Assembly (NCBI GenBank): GCA_013368315.1
Contig: JAACJM010000023.1
Coordinates: 186,001-250,000 of the forward strand
Direction: 5' to 3'
DNA: 64,000 nt
Origin: Tetrapyrgos nigripes
Taxonomy: Eukaryota; Basidiomycota; Agaricomycetes; Agaricales; Campanellaceae
Below are positions 11,511 to 22,613 of the stretch, piece by piece. Made by a program: the position numbers and the translations under genes. Each line of letters starts with the position of its first letter. Position 1 is the first letter of the stretch. Under the pieces are notes generated by a model. It was not told where the DNA came from, made no database searches, and was given only the letters and a program-made list of their open reading frames with translations.

Positions 11511-13180
11511 GAGTTACAAGCATATCTAGTCATATGAGATCTCTTCCTGTTCATGTACCTAGCAGGGTTCACGTATTCACCCAGAGGTTCATTGTTCCTA
11601 AGTCTCTCAACTGCCCTTGGATTTCACCAAATTACATCTCTGATCTGAAGTTGTAAGGCTCTTTGATTATCCAGGTCATGAGTTAACTTGGTGTCCAACT
11701 GGTTACTGGTGATTAATGCTAATGCCTCTGTGTACTCTGTGGTGACAATAGCTTCCATGGTGAATAATAAGTCTCATGTGGGAATTGCATAACAATTAAT
11801 GGCGTCCTCGTCAAGGATATGCGTTCGTTGAAATTCAGTCAAAATCCCTTGCAAGGCATCTCAGTATAGGTCAACACATTCTTCCAGTGTGAGTATAGCT
11901 CCTACTTCTTCTGAAGGGTTTTGAACAAACATGAAGCCTTCCCATGAGTGTAAAGCATAGGATATGATTGGCCAAAGAATATGGATATGATAGAATTGGA
12001 TGATATAAGTCTTGAAGTTGAATGATGTCTGAATACGGTTAAACGTAGCATTCCTGCAAACCAAATATGAGATGATCAAACAGATAACCCACCCAGCAGT
12101 CCTGATCAACCAATCAAGCACTGACACTGTGCCCCTAAAACCGGCTGTTGTAACATACTGTAGCCAATATACCCATGAGCATCACCAACAACCCCCAACA
12201 ATGATCTGAAGAAGTAGTGAGTTACTAAGGAAGATGTTGACGTCTGATGGTGGTACCTGAGGCACTCAAAGAGGTTCTTGAGTCAAACCCTCCTCGAGGT
12301 TTTTGGTACTGACGGAAAAGGAGGAGTAAAGGATAAGATAGGTTTGATAAAGATAATCGAACAAATTCCCCTGAACGACAATGGGAGAATTGATCTTCTG
12401 TCACAAACCCTCAAGCTGGGCTAACCACTCGATGCCAAATGGGCTCGTTGATGAGGGGAGAATGCCCCAGGAGGAGTCTGGAACCCAGGGGTGGCTTCAG
12501 CAAGAGGGAGTGACACTACTCACCCACTGACCCTAAGCCTATGAGACCAATGATCTGAGCTGCTGGCAAATCAATCTACATGCCTGTATGGCAACCGAGA
12601 TGACAGCAAGGAACTAGACCAAGGAGAACAATGGATGGTGAATGTAGAATGAGAATCCCTTTAAAGGATGAGACAACTGTGACTCCTGAGAGAGTCATCT
12701 GACTAGATTCGCTGCGCACAAGTGTAGTGCACATATCCCTCAATTTGCAATGCAGAACAAGCAGAGAAGGATGAGAGGAAACAACAACAAGATCAATTCT
12801 GAGGCTTGAGTACAGGAGAACATTACCTATATACAAGTAGTGAAACCAACTCCTGTATCAAGACTCCACAACTAACTATGGTGCTCCTATAACTAATATA
12901 CTAAACAATCGCGAGTCCCAAATGGCAAATAGAATAAATGAATCAAATGTTAAACAAATATAGATATGGAGCAATGAACAGAATGAATAATCAACATAAT
13001 AAATGAAACAGAAATAGAATACGGTGGGGGCACACATAGGTATAATTGAAAAACCCTCTGAGGGTTTTTGGGCTTAGGTGGTGAATGATGTAAGAGTGAT
13101 GGATATGGAAATATGAAGGAATGCATGGGTACGGCATGTGCCGAGGGTGTAGCTGAAGGTGGCTGAGACAAGGATTTCTG
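11511..13180. other. Intergenic or decayed sequence, nothing recognised
   Basis: No supported gene. The open frames 11861-12127, 12576-12836 and 12950-13171 on the minus strand have no motif, and their amino-acid make-up is what random AT-rich sequence gives. The stretch 12130-12560 is moderately GC-rich but contains no terminal repeats that I can pair. Confidence 0.35.
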
Positions 13181-13182
13181 AC

Positions 13183-14530
13183 ACTACTGAATCCTGAGGA
13201 ACAATGACTGAATTCATGAAATGAGTACCGAATAAAACGAGTTGACTCCTGACAACTGATTTACAAATTTACCGAAAGGTCAGGGAATGATCCAAATACT
13301 TGGACGTGGCTCAAACACTTGCAGAAACAGGACTGAAATCAGCATCCCAGATTGTATCAAATTTCACTGGAATTCTTTTGACTGACACTGAAGCTTTGCT
13401 AAGCCTCTTATAAGTAGTTAGCAGGAATAACTGATTAAATAAATAATTATCAATCGAGACACTATCACTTCAGTGCACTTGAGAGTGGCTTTCCTCTTTA
13501 TCCTTGAGTGTCACGCATTTATGATTAGATCCCAAGCTTTTTAAGGAATGCTTTAGATATGAGTGGAAAGATGCCTCATACAAGATTGTACATTATTCTG
13601 AGAGGTCTGAGCTAAGACGTTTTAGAATACTCTTAATCAGCCATGCTGAAAGTTGGAGTAAACCCATGAAAATCATAGTGGTAAAGTCTGTACTCATACA
13701 TAGGTGCAGATATATGAAGCATTCCCTAAAGAGCTTGGGATCTAATCATAGATGCTCAATGCTCAAGGATGATGCATTCTCAACGCGCAGGAGGAGGACT
13801 GCCATGGGAGGCACATTCGGAAAAACTGGCACTCCCAAAATTTCAGCCACATGAACCTTCTCTCTCACACTCTATAATTTGCTCCTTATAGCAGGCTAAT
13901 TTTTTCACCAAAGTTCCATTTCGATGTGAAGGTTGGCCTGGTTAGTTGCATGCCACCACCTCACCCAGCTGGTAATTTTTGTACATTTGACTTCCATTGA
14001 GGCTCTTGAGCTCTCAAGTCCTAGCAAATAGGACTACTCAGATCCTTTTTGCAAAGCAAGAATTCAAATTGATGTTCTCACAGGGAAGGAGAAAGGCTGC
14101 TCTCAAGTGCACTGAAGTACTTAATAACGTCTTGATTCATAATAATTTTTTTAATCAGTTATTCCTGCTAACTACTTATAAGAGGCTTAGCAAAGCTTCA
14201 GTGTCAGTCAAAAGAATTCCAGTGAAATTTGATCCAATCTGGGATGCTGATTTCAGTCCTGTTTCTGCCAAGTATTCGGATCATTCCCTGACCTCTCAGT
14301 AAATTTGTAAATCAGTTGTTGGGAGTCAATTCATTTCATTCAGTACTCACATCATGAATTCGGTCATTGTTCCTCTGGATTCAGTAGTTACTTTCAGTAG
14401 CTCGGATCTGTACTCTGGGAATCCAATACTTGTTATCTTGAATTCAGGACTTAGGTGTCAATTCAGGTGTCACATGTCACACTTTCGTGTTCGGAAATGG
14501 TGTTTTAGGTCAGAATAATACTTTCCACTT
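13183..14530. mobile_element. Foldback element copy 1 (long inverted arms)
   Basis: Left arm (about 13183-13462) and right arm (about 14145-14440) are inverted copies, sharing segments around GAAGCTTTGCTAAGCCTC, TTAGCAGGAATAACTG and GACTGAATTCATGA. The right arm continues outward (to CCACTTTAG at about 14528) with sequence homologous to the ends of the larger copy at 15727-20520; the left arm lacks that outer part, so the copy is truncated on the left. The interior holds a second, nested inverted repeat (13510-13562 against 13692-13768, around a GGGATCTAATCAT core). No transposase is encoded. Confidence 0.66.
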
Positions 14531-14809
14531 TAGCACAGCATACCACACACACAAACTCCAAACTACCCAAGCAGAATTACAAGCCTGTGAAGCCCATCTT
14601 GCACAAAAAAGAACAAGAGCTTGAAAATGCTAGGATTTCTTCTATATGCGAGGGACTACGTATTCGATTTGCTGTGTTGGCTGAATGTGGGACTCAGTGG
14701 GTTCAAGTGGGGAGGGAGGGGAGTGGGATGCTGGGGGCTGACCATCAAGGTAACTTTTAATCTATCTACTTACAAGTGGGTGCTAATACTTTTGTAGTCA
14801 CTGTACACG

Positions 14810-15600
14810 CCCCCATCCAAGGGGTGCCTGGAATTTGAACCCGTTATATCGGGTTGAAATTTTTTTAAGCCAACCAACTAGCTGACTAAGCTACCATATA
14901 TGGAAAGTAAGGTAAGTTGCACGGGTGTACGCGTCATCTTTCCTCTGTACTGCCAGTGTTGCAGACTACACCGTGTGAAGCCACACCCATGCCAAAGGGC
15001 TCTACGAGTCTATCACTGTCATTACTACACTAGTATGTGTTTCTATTTACCTCAAATTTGCTGCCTTGCTACCATATGCCATATCTTCAAGCTCCAGTAA
15101 TCTTTCAGCACCTCACAGCCAGTCACTTTCTGACATTTCATGCTGGGCAGATCCAGTTGTTCTGATGACAGGTTAAGCCAGTACAGGCCAGATGGTACTA
15201 GGAGTTCTTGGAGCTATGTGGTGCAATGTCTATTGATATCAGAGTGTAGTACTCACCTCAGGGACCATTGCAGCAACAGGATGAGGCTAGTACTTGTTGA
15301 GGTGAGTTGTCATGAGTCAAACATGGGTATTTGATTTTTGGTTCTAATACTGTATGACACACAATAATCTACTTTATACTGCAATTTTACTGTCTGATAG
15401 TATGCTACAATGCTCAGACTAGTTCTGGGGCCACTGAAGGCATCTTGAGCCAGTTTTAAGTGATTGGGAGTGGTATGGACCCACAAAACCACAGCAGAAA
15501 AAGATGATATAAAATTTTTTTTAAGACCCCAACCGAGAGACCAACCAACCAACCCTATGTAATGGATTCACGGCCTGGGCACCCCTTGCCCCCATCCCAT
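14810..15600. repeat. Inverted pair of short GC-rich repeats, one tRNA-like
   Basis: The segment 14810-14905 (CCCCCATCC, GGGGTGCC, a GAACCCG...CGGGTT hairpin) is repeated inverted at about 15510-15600 (GGGTT...AATCC...GGCACCCC, CCCCCATCC). Read on the minus strand, the left copy has a box-A-like TAGCTTAGTCAGCTAGTTGG and a box-B-like GGGTTCAAATTCC, so a tRNA-derived SINE or decayed tRNA is possible. The acceptor and anticodon stems do not fold convincingly. The two copies could bound a small element of about 790 bp. Confidence 0.35.
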
Positions 15601-17092
15601 CCTACCCCATTCCTTCCAATGTCTATCCAACCACCACTTCTTCCCCTCGTCCCTCTTCTGACCGCTCATATATAACCATTTCTTCTATTGCTCCTGACCA
15701 GAGTGCTTCTCAGGTGGGTATGCTGTACTAAAGTGGAAATAATTATTTCTCACTGAAAACACTGTTTCCAAACTCAAAAAGGTCTCTTCCAAATGCAAAA
15801 GCATGACATGTGATACCTGAATTCACAATCAAATTCCGAATTCACAAAGGCAAGTATTGAACACAGAGAATTGAAGACCGAATTGAGAGGATCAATGACT
15901 GAATTCATGAAGTAAGTACTAAATCAAAAGAGTTGACTCCTGACTACTGATTATGATTTTGCCAAATGGTCAGGAGATGGTCCAATAGTAGGTGTCTTTG
16001 CGTAAGTGTAGAACAAACACAAACTTAAAGATTTTTATACAAATTGTAAAGTGTGAGCATTCCAAGTAGTCAGAATACTCAACAGTTCACTTGTACTACA
16101 AGGACTTTTGGGGGTTTTGATAGGATTTTTGCATGAATGCACACAGGTTCAACACACACAAAGACTATAACAACAGTTTCAAATCACAATTTGTAGGCTC
16201 AAATGCCTTATAACCAATTTCACAAAAGGTAACACAGAAACCAACAAATTTAATTCAACACTATTGATCCACACACTATGTTTATACTCAATGCGAGTGA
16301 GGTAAGGTTTGTAGAAACATAGTCTGTGTTTCACAGTCTCTACAGCTAGCACTAGTGAGATGACCAATACTCTACAGTACATGGCTTGAGTAACTACAAG
16401 AAATACCTAGTCCTTTTATACTACTCACAGCTACTACTATACAGTTCTACATTTCTTTTTAATGTCCAATAAAAAGTACACAATAAAACAGAAATATTCT
16501 TCTAACTGCCAGTCCATGCTTAAGTAGGTACCTTCTAATTATGGTATCTAAGAAATGTAGTATATTATCTAAAATTCATTAGGGCTTTCTATGTTCCCTT
16601 CACTTCATCCTCTTGACTAGTGGTACCTTTCTGGAACTGGCAGCTGTAGTCATTATGACTCACATAGCTCCACCATCTATGCTGGGCTCCACTTGTATGA
16701 CTTACATTCCTTTACCACCAATCAGTTGCTATAGGTTTGTGTAGTCTTCGTTATTCCTCCTCCTATAGGCTTGGTATCAATAGACCTAGTTTCTAGTATA
16801 CCACCATTTAGTGGCATAGTTCTCTTATAGGTGAGTCCTGCTCTCTATAAGGTCCTACCTATATTTTGTAGTCACACTTGTACCAACAAGAATGCCTCAG
16901 TCATCAGGCACATGTCTTGCTTATCTTACTGATGCATTTGGAAATATCTTTACTCTTTTTGGGCTTTCTGATCATGACTCATTCCTTTGATCATGTACTG
17001 GTGGTAATGAACTGTGGATTTCATTCCTTCACTGCTAGTCCATCCCTTTAGTATCATACAAAAGCTGAGCTTTCTAGGAACTCGTACATATA

Positions 17093-17271
17093 TACAGTCA
17101 AATACCTCATAATGAATAGTGCTGGGAGACAACCCAAAGCTATTCATTATGGTGGTTATTCCTTATGATATATTTTTTTGGCTGTAAACGTCAGTTTGGG
17201 AGAGCCAAAAGTGTATTCATTATGACCAATTATTCATTATTACCTTATTCATTATGAGGTATTCTACTGTA
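17093..17271. mobile_element. 175-bp MITE with TA duplication (Tc1/mariner or pogo-type ends)
   Basis: The body 17095-17269 begins CAGTCAAATACCTCATAATG and ends with the inverted form ...CATTATGAGGTATTCTACTG. It is flanked on both sides by TA (17093-17094, 17270-17271). CAGT ends plus TA duplication are the hallmark of Tc1/mariner-pogo elements. The interior repeats the ATTCATTATG word several times (17113, 17142, 17214, 17231), which could be transposase-binding sites. There is no coding capacity. It is nested inside the insertion that splits the foldback element. Confidence 0.82.
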
Positions 17272-17750
17272 CTTTGCCCTACTTATCTATCCTTGCTGTC
17301 TCTCAAAAGACTATTCCTTCTGTTTTGCTTATAAGTGAGGTATCGATTACTATACTGCTAGTTCAGACATAGTCAGTCACTAGGGTTTTCCTCTGATTTC
17401 TCTGATTATGGCACAATTCTTAACCGGTGATTGTTTTACACTAGAGTCTGGGTTGTATAGCCCATGTGTTCCTTGCCTGTGAATAAGGGCTTCACTCTCC
17501 CTTGAGTCACACTGGCAGTACTAAGTGCGTTATAGTAGGAATTGCTGCAAAGTCTTTATAGATCTTTGTATAGTATATTGGGTGGATCTGCTACTATAAC
17601 TCAAGCACTGTACACATCAACCATAGGACTTAGAATAAGCATATCCTATTCATAAGTACTTAGCTTTATTGTACTGGTGTGTACACTTAGTCTACTAGTG
17701 CTTTGACTAGCAGTTTGGGACTCACTCTAGTCCTTTATTATACCAATTGA

Positions 17751-19626
17751 CATCAGCAAAATGTACATCCGGCTTTTAGCAACTTTTCTGCAAGTTTTTC
17801 TGGATCCAGCTCAACTTTTCAAAGCTATGTCCCCTTTAATTGAAAAGTTCCCAGTGACTTTTCAAACCTCAAATCAAAGTACATAAAAAAGGATGCCTGA
17901 AAGTACTCAAAATACTACTGCTATGAACCCTTCAAACAGAAAAGCAAGAAATATATTCATATAGTAATGAGCCGCAAGAATGCTAATAGTACATACTACA
18001 TACCACCTTGTTACCACTCACCTACATCATGACGCATACTTTACAAGCCCTCCAGCAGCCTCCATACGCTACGTCCCATATAATAACAATATATGAGCTT
18101 CAAGCCAGGCTAGAAGGAAATATGTCAGAAGAAAAGCAAAACATCATATCCACAGGTACCCCTATCTCTCATTTTTCCATGCTTTCCCCTATATTTATTG
18201 TGATTCATATTGACTTGTCTACCTTATAACAGATGTACTTGAGTCTTACTGACTCATTTACTTACTCTGACTTGTTCTGACTCATATTGACTCATAGTTA
18301 CAGTATATATACAGTAGCTATATCTGCATGTACCCCAGTCCTGATATTTTCAAACCCTAGTCTGCAATGCCACTGGTATTTCCTTGAACAACTGCTTTAT
18401 CTCTGCGCTTATCCATTCTGCTTCTATTTCAGCTTTACCCTTCCCACAATATCAAGATATTTGTGACTGCCCAGCGGTTCCATGCCTCATGACCGTTCCG
18501 GACGACATAACTTTATTTCCTATTGGCATTCTTGACTTCGAGGTCCTTGTGGATATGGTCCCTGACAATTTGTGAATGCACGCACATCACGGCCATCCTC
18601 TTATACCATCCTGCTAGCCACTCAAAGGTGATAACGTCCTCCCAGATCTGGAACTAGGAAATATGTCAGTGAATATAAGATGGGAAGAGGAAGCCACAAG
18701 TGCAACTTACTGGCAGCAAATTCCCTATTAGGTCTCAGTATCTACTTGGCAGCGGCTGTCAGACCAGAGAGAATATGCTGGTCATTGGCAGTAGAGACAG
18801 TTGGTTTGACTGATGAAAAATGCTGTACAAAAGGTGAGTATCATATCATCAAGCTGCTGATGGTGTATAGTCTCACCATGATAAAAAACCCCTGGTGAGA
18901 CGCTACAGCATGAAGGCATTAGGATCTGGGTTAGAAGAGGAAGATAGAGAAGATGCTGAGAAACGCGTCTGTCATCTTGTGTTGATCAACAAAAAAATTT
19001 TTCGAGCTCCGACGACCCGTGATCGTGTTGTCATCATAGCGTCATCCCGGATGCAGCTGACACAGCAGCTTGTTTTGTTGAAGTCTGTTGACTTGGACTT
19101 GCATCAAGTTCCCTTTCCTTCTCACTACTATGTCAAGCCTGAGCCTTGAGCCTTAGGCTGTGTCACATCTGTGAATATCTGCTTTCTCAACCTCATAAAA
19201 TAACATTTCCTGCCTCTGAGTCTGTGCTCCCTATACATACATATGGGCATTCTGTGTGCCGTTTAAAATCCCCTGGAATGAGTGCATTCATTGACAGAAT
19301 AGTACTACACCTGGAAAGAGCACAGATGCAGATTCTCATTGGCCTGGTAGGAGGAAGGAGGGGGAGAAAGGAGTTGTGCAATATATGTACATAGCAATTT
19401 AACTAGCAATTGGCTGTACAGTGTACTCATATTCACTGTACATATGAATGACCTCAAAAAAGTCGAGGTACTGGTTAAAAAAGGCCTCAGCAAAGTTCCT
19501 GGGCAGTGGAAAAAGGTCAAACCTCACTAAAAGCTCCCAGAAAAAAGGATGGGCAAAGCTTGGGGCAGAAAAAGGATCAAAAAGTGAATCAAAAGTCTGA
19601 AAAGCCAGATGTACATTTTACTGATG
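17751..19626. mobile_element. Possible nested element with 27-bp terminal inverted repeats
   Basis: The first 27 bp (17751-17777; core AAAATGTACATCCGGCTTTT) reappear inverted at 19600-19626 with about 25 of 27 matches. The regions just inside both ends are rich in AAAAGT/ACTTTT words. No target duplication is obvious. The 1.9-kb interior has only short open frames (18008-18229, 18384-18575, 18680-18898, 18895-19149) that I cannot assign to a transposase, so it would be non-autonomous or decayed. Exact ends are uncertain. Confidence 0.42.
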
Positions 19627-20522
19627 GAAGTGGTGAACCAGCTTTCTAACCGTCAAATAGCATTTCTATACCCAAATTTTGTACAGTGTATCACTGAATA
19701 CTTACAAGTGGACTGAAGAATTGAAAGGGGCCTGAAGACTTGAAAGTGGCCCAAATACTTGCAAATGGTCTGAATACTTGCAGACCTAGGACTCAAATCA
19801 GCATCTCAGAGATTTTTGACTGATACTGAAGCTTTGCTAAGCCCCAGTAATTAGCAGAAAAAACTATTTAATTATGAATTCAAGTGTTATGAACTTCAGC
19901 ACACTTGAGAGCAGCATTTCATGTTTTGAATACAGCCTCGAAGCATTCCTGCTGAAGTTTCAAAACTGTAATGCTAGTAGTCAATTCCATTAGATGTAAA
20001 GGGTAACTCTCAAATTTTACTGTTACAGAGGTGTACATATAAGCAACGAAGTACAGTGGTGCTCTCTCAAAGAAAGAGGAACAGCATGGACCCATGCTGC
20101 TCTCAAGTGCATTGAAGTTCATAACACTTGAATTCATAATTAAAGATTTTTTCCTGCTAACTACTGGGGGTTAGCAACACTTCAGTATCGGTCAAAAAAA
20201 ATCTGGTGTAATTTGGTACAGTCTGAGATGCTGATTTGAGTCCTAGGTCTGCAAGTATTCGGACTATTCCCCAACCATTTGGCAAAATCATAATTCAGTA
20301 GTCGGGAGTCAGCTCTTTTGAATCAGTACTTGCTTCATGAATTCAGTCATTGATCCTCTCAATCTGATGCTCACCTTCAGGAATTCGGTCTTCAACTCTC
20401 TGGGTTCAATACTTGCCTTTGTGAATTCGGGTGTCACATGTCACACTTTTGCGTTCGGATGAGACCTTTTTGAGTTCGGAAATGGTGTTTTCAGTGAGAA
20501 ATAATTATTTCCACTTTAGTTA

Positions 20523-22600
20523 CGAGGCCGAATGAAATGAGGACGAGTTCTCTACACTTATTTTCTGCGTGTGGCTATGTTTAAAGCCTCCCTATATTCT
20601 CCGACCGTCCATTTCCGATGCCTCAACTGCCACTTTCGGCTTTTTCTGCTTTGACATGTCAGCGTTTACTCTCTTCCTTGACACACCAGCATCCTTTTTA
20701 GGATCCCCTCTTCAATTTCTTTCTGGCCATCTTGCTCAACAGCTTTTCAGTTGTCTTTAACATTTGGGTAGATGGGGGAGGGCTCTGTTCTGTGTGTAGT
20801 TGTGAGTCCGACTTCTCAACAAGTTCCAAATGTAAGGGAGCAGGTGAAAAAAAAATGTTAATGATATGCTGTGTGATGATAGTGACTGATTGACCCCCGA
20901 GTCAATTTCCCTGTTCGTTTCCAACTCCTTCCCTTTGTTCTATCCTTCCTCCTGTTTCTTTCTCTAGTCCTTCCCTTATCTCCCCTGCTTTGTCTTCTGC
21001 TGCTACTGCCTCTGACTCCCCTTAATCCAGATCACAACTCTATTCTCGATCTGAGTTTGTGCTTGCTATTATTGAAGAGAAGTAGCATATGGTGGGTGTC
21101 TGCGTCGTTCCATTCCACTCCTTTCCATCTTTCCTTCGCCTACAACGATGATTCTTTATTAACCATGATTCTTACCGACTTCATTTGTCGCGCTGCAAGC
21201 ACTCGCTCCGGAGGCCTGACTATCGGTCAAGAATTACATTCATGTCCTTCATAAACTGTCTGCAGTCGGCCTGTACCAAATACATTACCGTCTGGACAAC
21301 TCTGCATTATGATTACTCTCTGTTATTTTTGGTGCTGCCGTGGACAACATTTTTCAGCTTGAAAAAATGTCTAAAACACTGACTTGTACTGTTGCACACA
21401 ACGTTCTCTTGCTTTTAGTAAGTATATGGCCTGAATACATACCAATGTCCACTGTCCTCAGCTGTCCTTCCACCTATGGTCAGACGACGATATATGTACG
21501 CCTTCTTGCTTGCGTCACAACCATTCTGGATGTATGTAACTGCTGGATGACATGCTGTCTTTAAATTTATTGAAGAAACTGTTTAATTTCGTCGAGAAAA
21601 GGATGGGAATATTTGTATTATTCAGTGGGATTAAGGCTTAATCAAGGCGTTTCAACATTCTCTATCATGACGCTCTTCCTACTGCTTCCGTTCTTGCATC
21701 GGTCAAGACCCATATAACCTCACCTCGCAAGCAAGCACTCACGTTAAAAGGATGCAATACTTGATCCAGCACTCAATCCAGCAGGTAGATACACTTACTA
21801 CATAGTACATAATATTCTTCCAACAAGTCTAATTGCTTTCTTACTATGTAGTAGCATAAATTCTGAACAAAGACGTAACGAAAAAAAGTGAGAAAGAAAA
21901 CGAACACTGATAGCCAAGTACCAGTTGATCAAAAAAACGCTGAAAACAAGTGATCCTCACCAGCTTTGATTGGTTCCCAAAGTCACAGTGTCAAAGTGGT
22001 TTGATGACAATCATAACGGGATATTCTCCAACTACTCTACACTCTACAATTAAACCTGGTCGGAGTCGGGTGCCGCGCAGACGCGGCGTTACTGGAATCG
22101 ATCTAGAAGTAATCAACACTCGGTAGTCCCAGTTTACGACGGTCGGATTTTGGTCGGCCAAGGAAAGGCAACCGTGCAACAGGTTTTCAATTTACTCGTG
22201 AGGATTGGAAAGGAATATTGCCGCTTCCGTAGTATATAGAAGATATTCCAGCTGGCTCTATCTGTTTGTTTAGCTATACAGCTGGGTACTACACTGGGAG
22301 TGGAGACGCCACGCTTGCGTGAAATCTGAAATTCGTAATACTCTTATCTGACCCAGTGAAAAAAGAAAAGACAATAAAATCCTAATGTAATTTCTACAAT
22401 AATTCTGATGGTGGATACAAATGAAGTTCAATAAAAATAATGCGTGCATTAGCATTTTAGAGACCTCCGGCCTCGTACTCGTCACGCCTCGGCCCTGGCC
22501 CACACCCTTTTCATGTTCATAGATATTCTCGGTTGGGATCAGCAATAGGAACGAGTCATTATGAATAAATACGGATGTATATAGCATGAGTGATACACAT
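20523..22600. other. Region with no supported gene; faint coding-like patches
   Basis: A short minus-strand patch at about 20600-20760 is Lys-rich and protein-like but carries stops and a frame change. A plus-strand patch near 20990-21070 also looks coded over about 25 residues, then decays. Neither has a recognisable domain. A frame at 22270-22587 (minus) falls in what would be the 3' flank of the DUF262 gene and is taken as random. No paired terminal repeats found. Confidence 0.35.
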
Positions 22601-22613
22601 AGTATACGGGCTA

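Larger units (their letters stand above)
15727..20520. mobile_element. Foldback element copy 2, split by about 3.7 kb of insertions
   Basis: The left end starts ACTAAAGTGG (15727) and the right end finishes CCACTTTAGT (20520). The outermost 260 bp of each side (15727-15990 against about 20260-20520) are inverted copies. The match then jumps: sequence expected next on the left appears at 19700-19915, where it pairs with 20095-20260. A loop of about 180 bp (19916-20094) closes the foldback. The original element was therefore about 1.1 kb, and 15990-19700 is later insertion. Same family as the copy at 13183-14530. Flanking duplication is ambiguous (TA or a single base). Confidence 0.7.

Noticed and set aside
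14815..14905. Functional tRNA gene on the minus strand
   Set aside because: Box-like words are present, but acceptor stem, anticodon stem and a credible anticodon are not.
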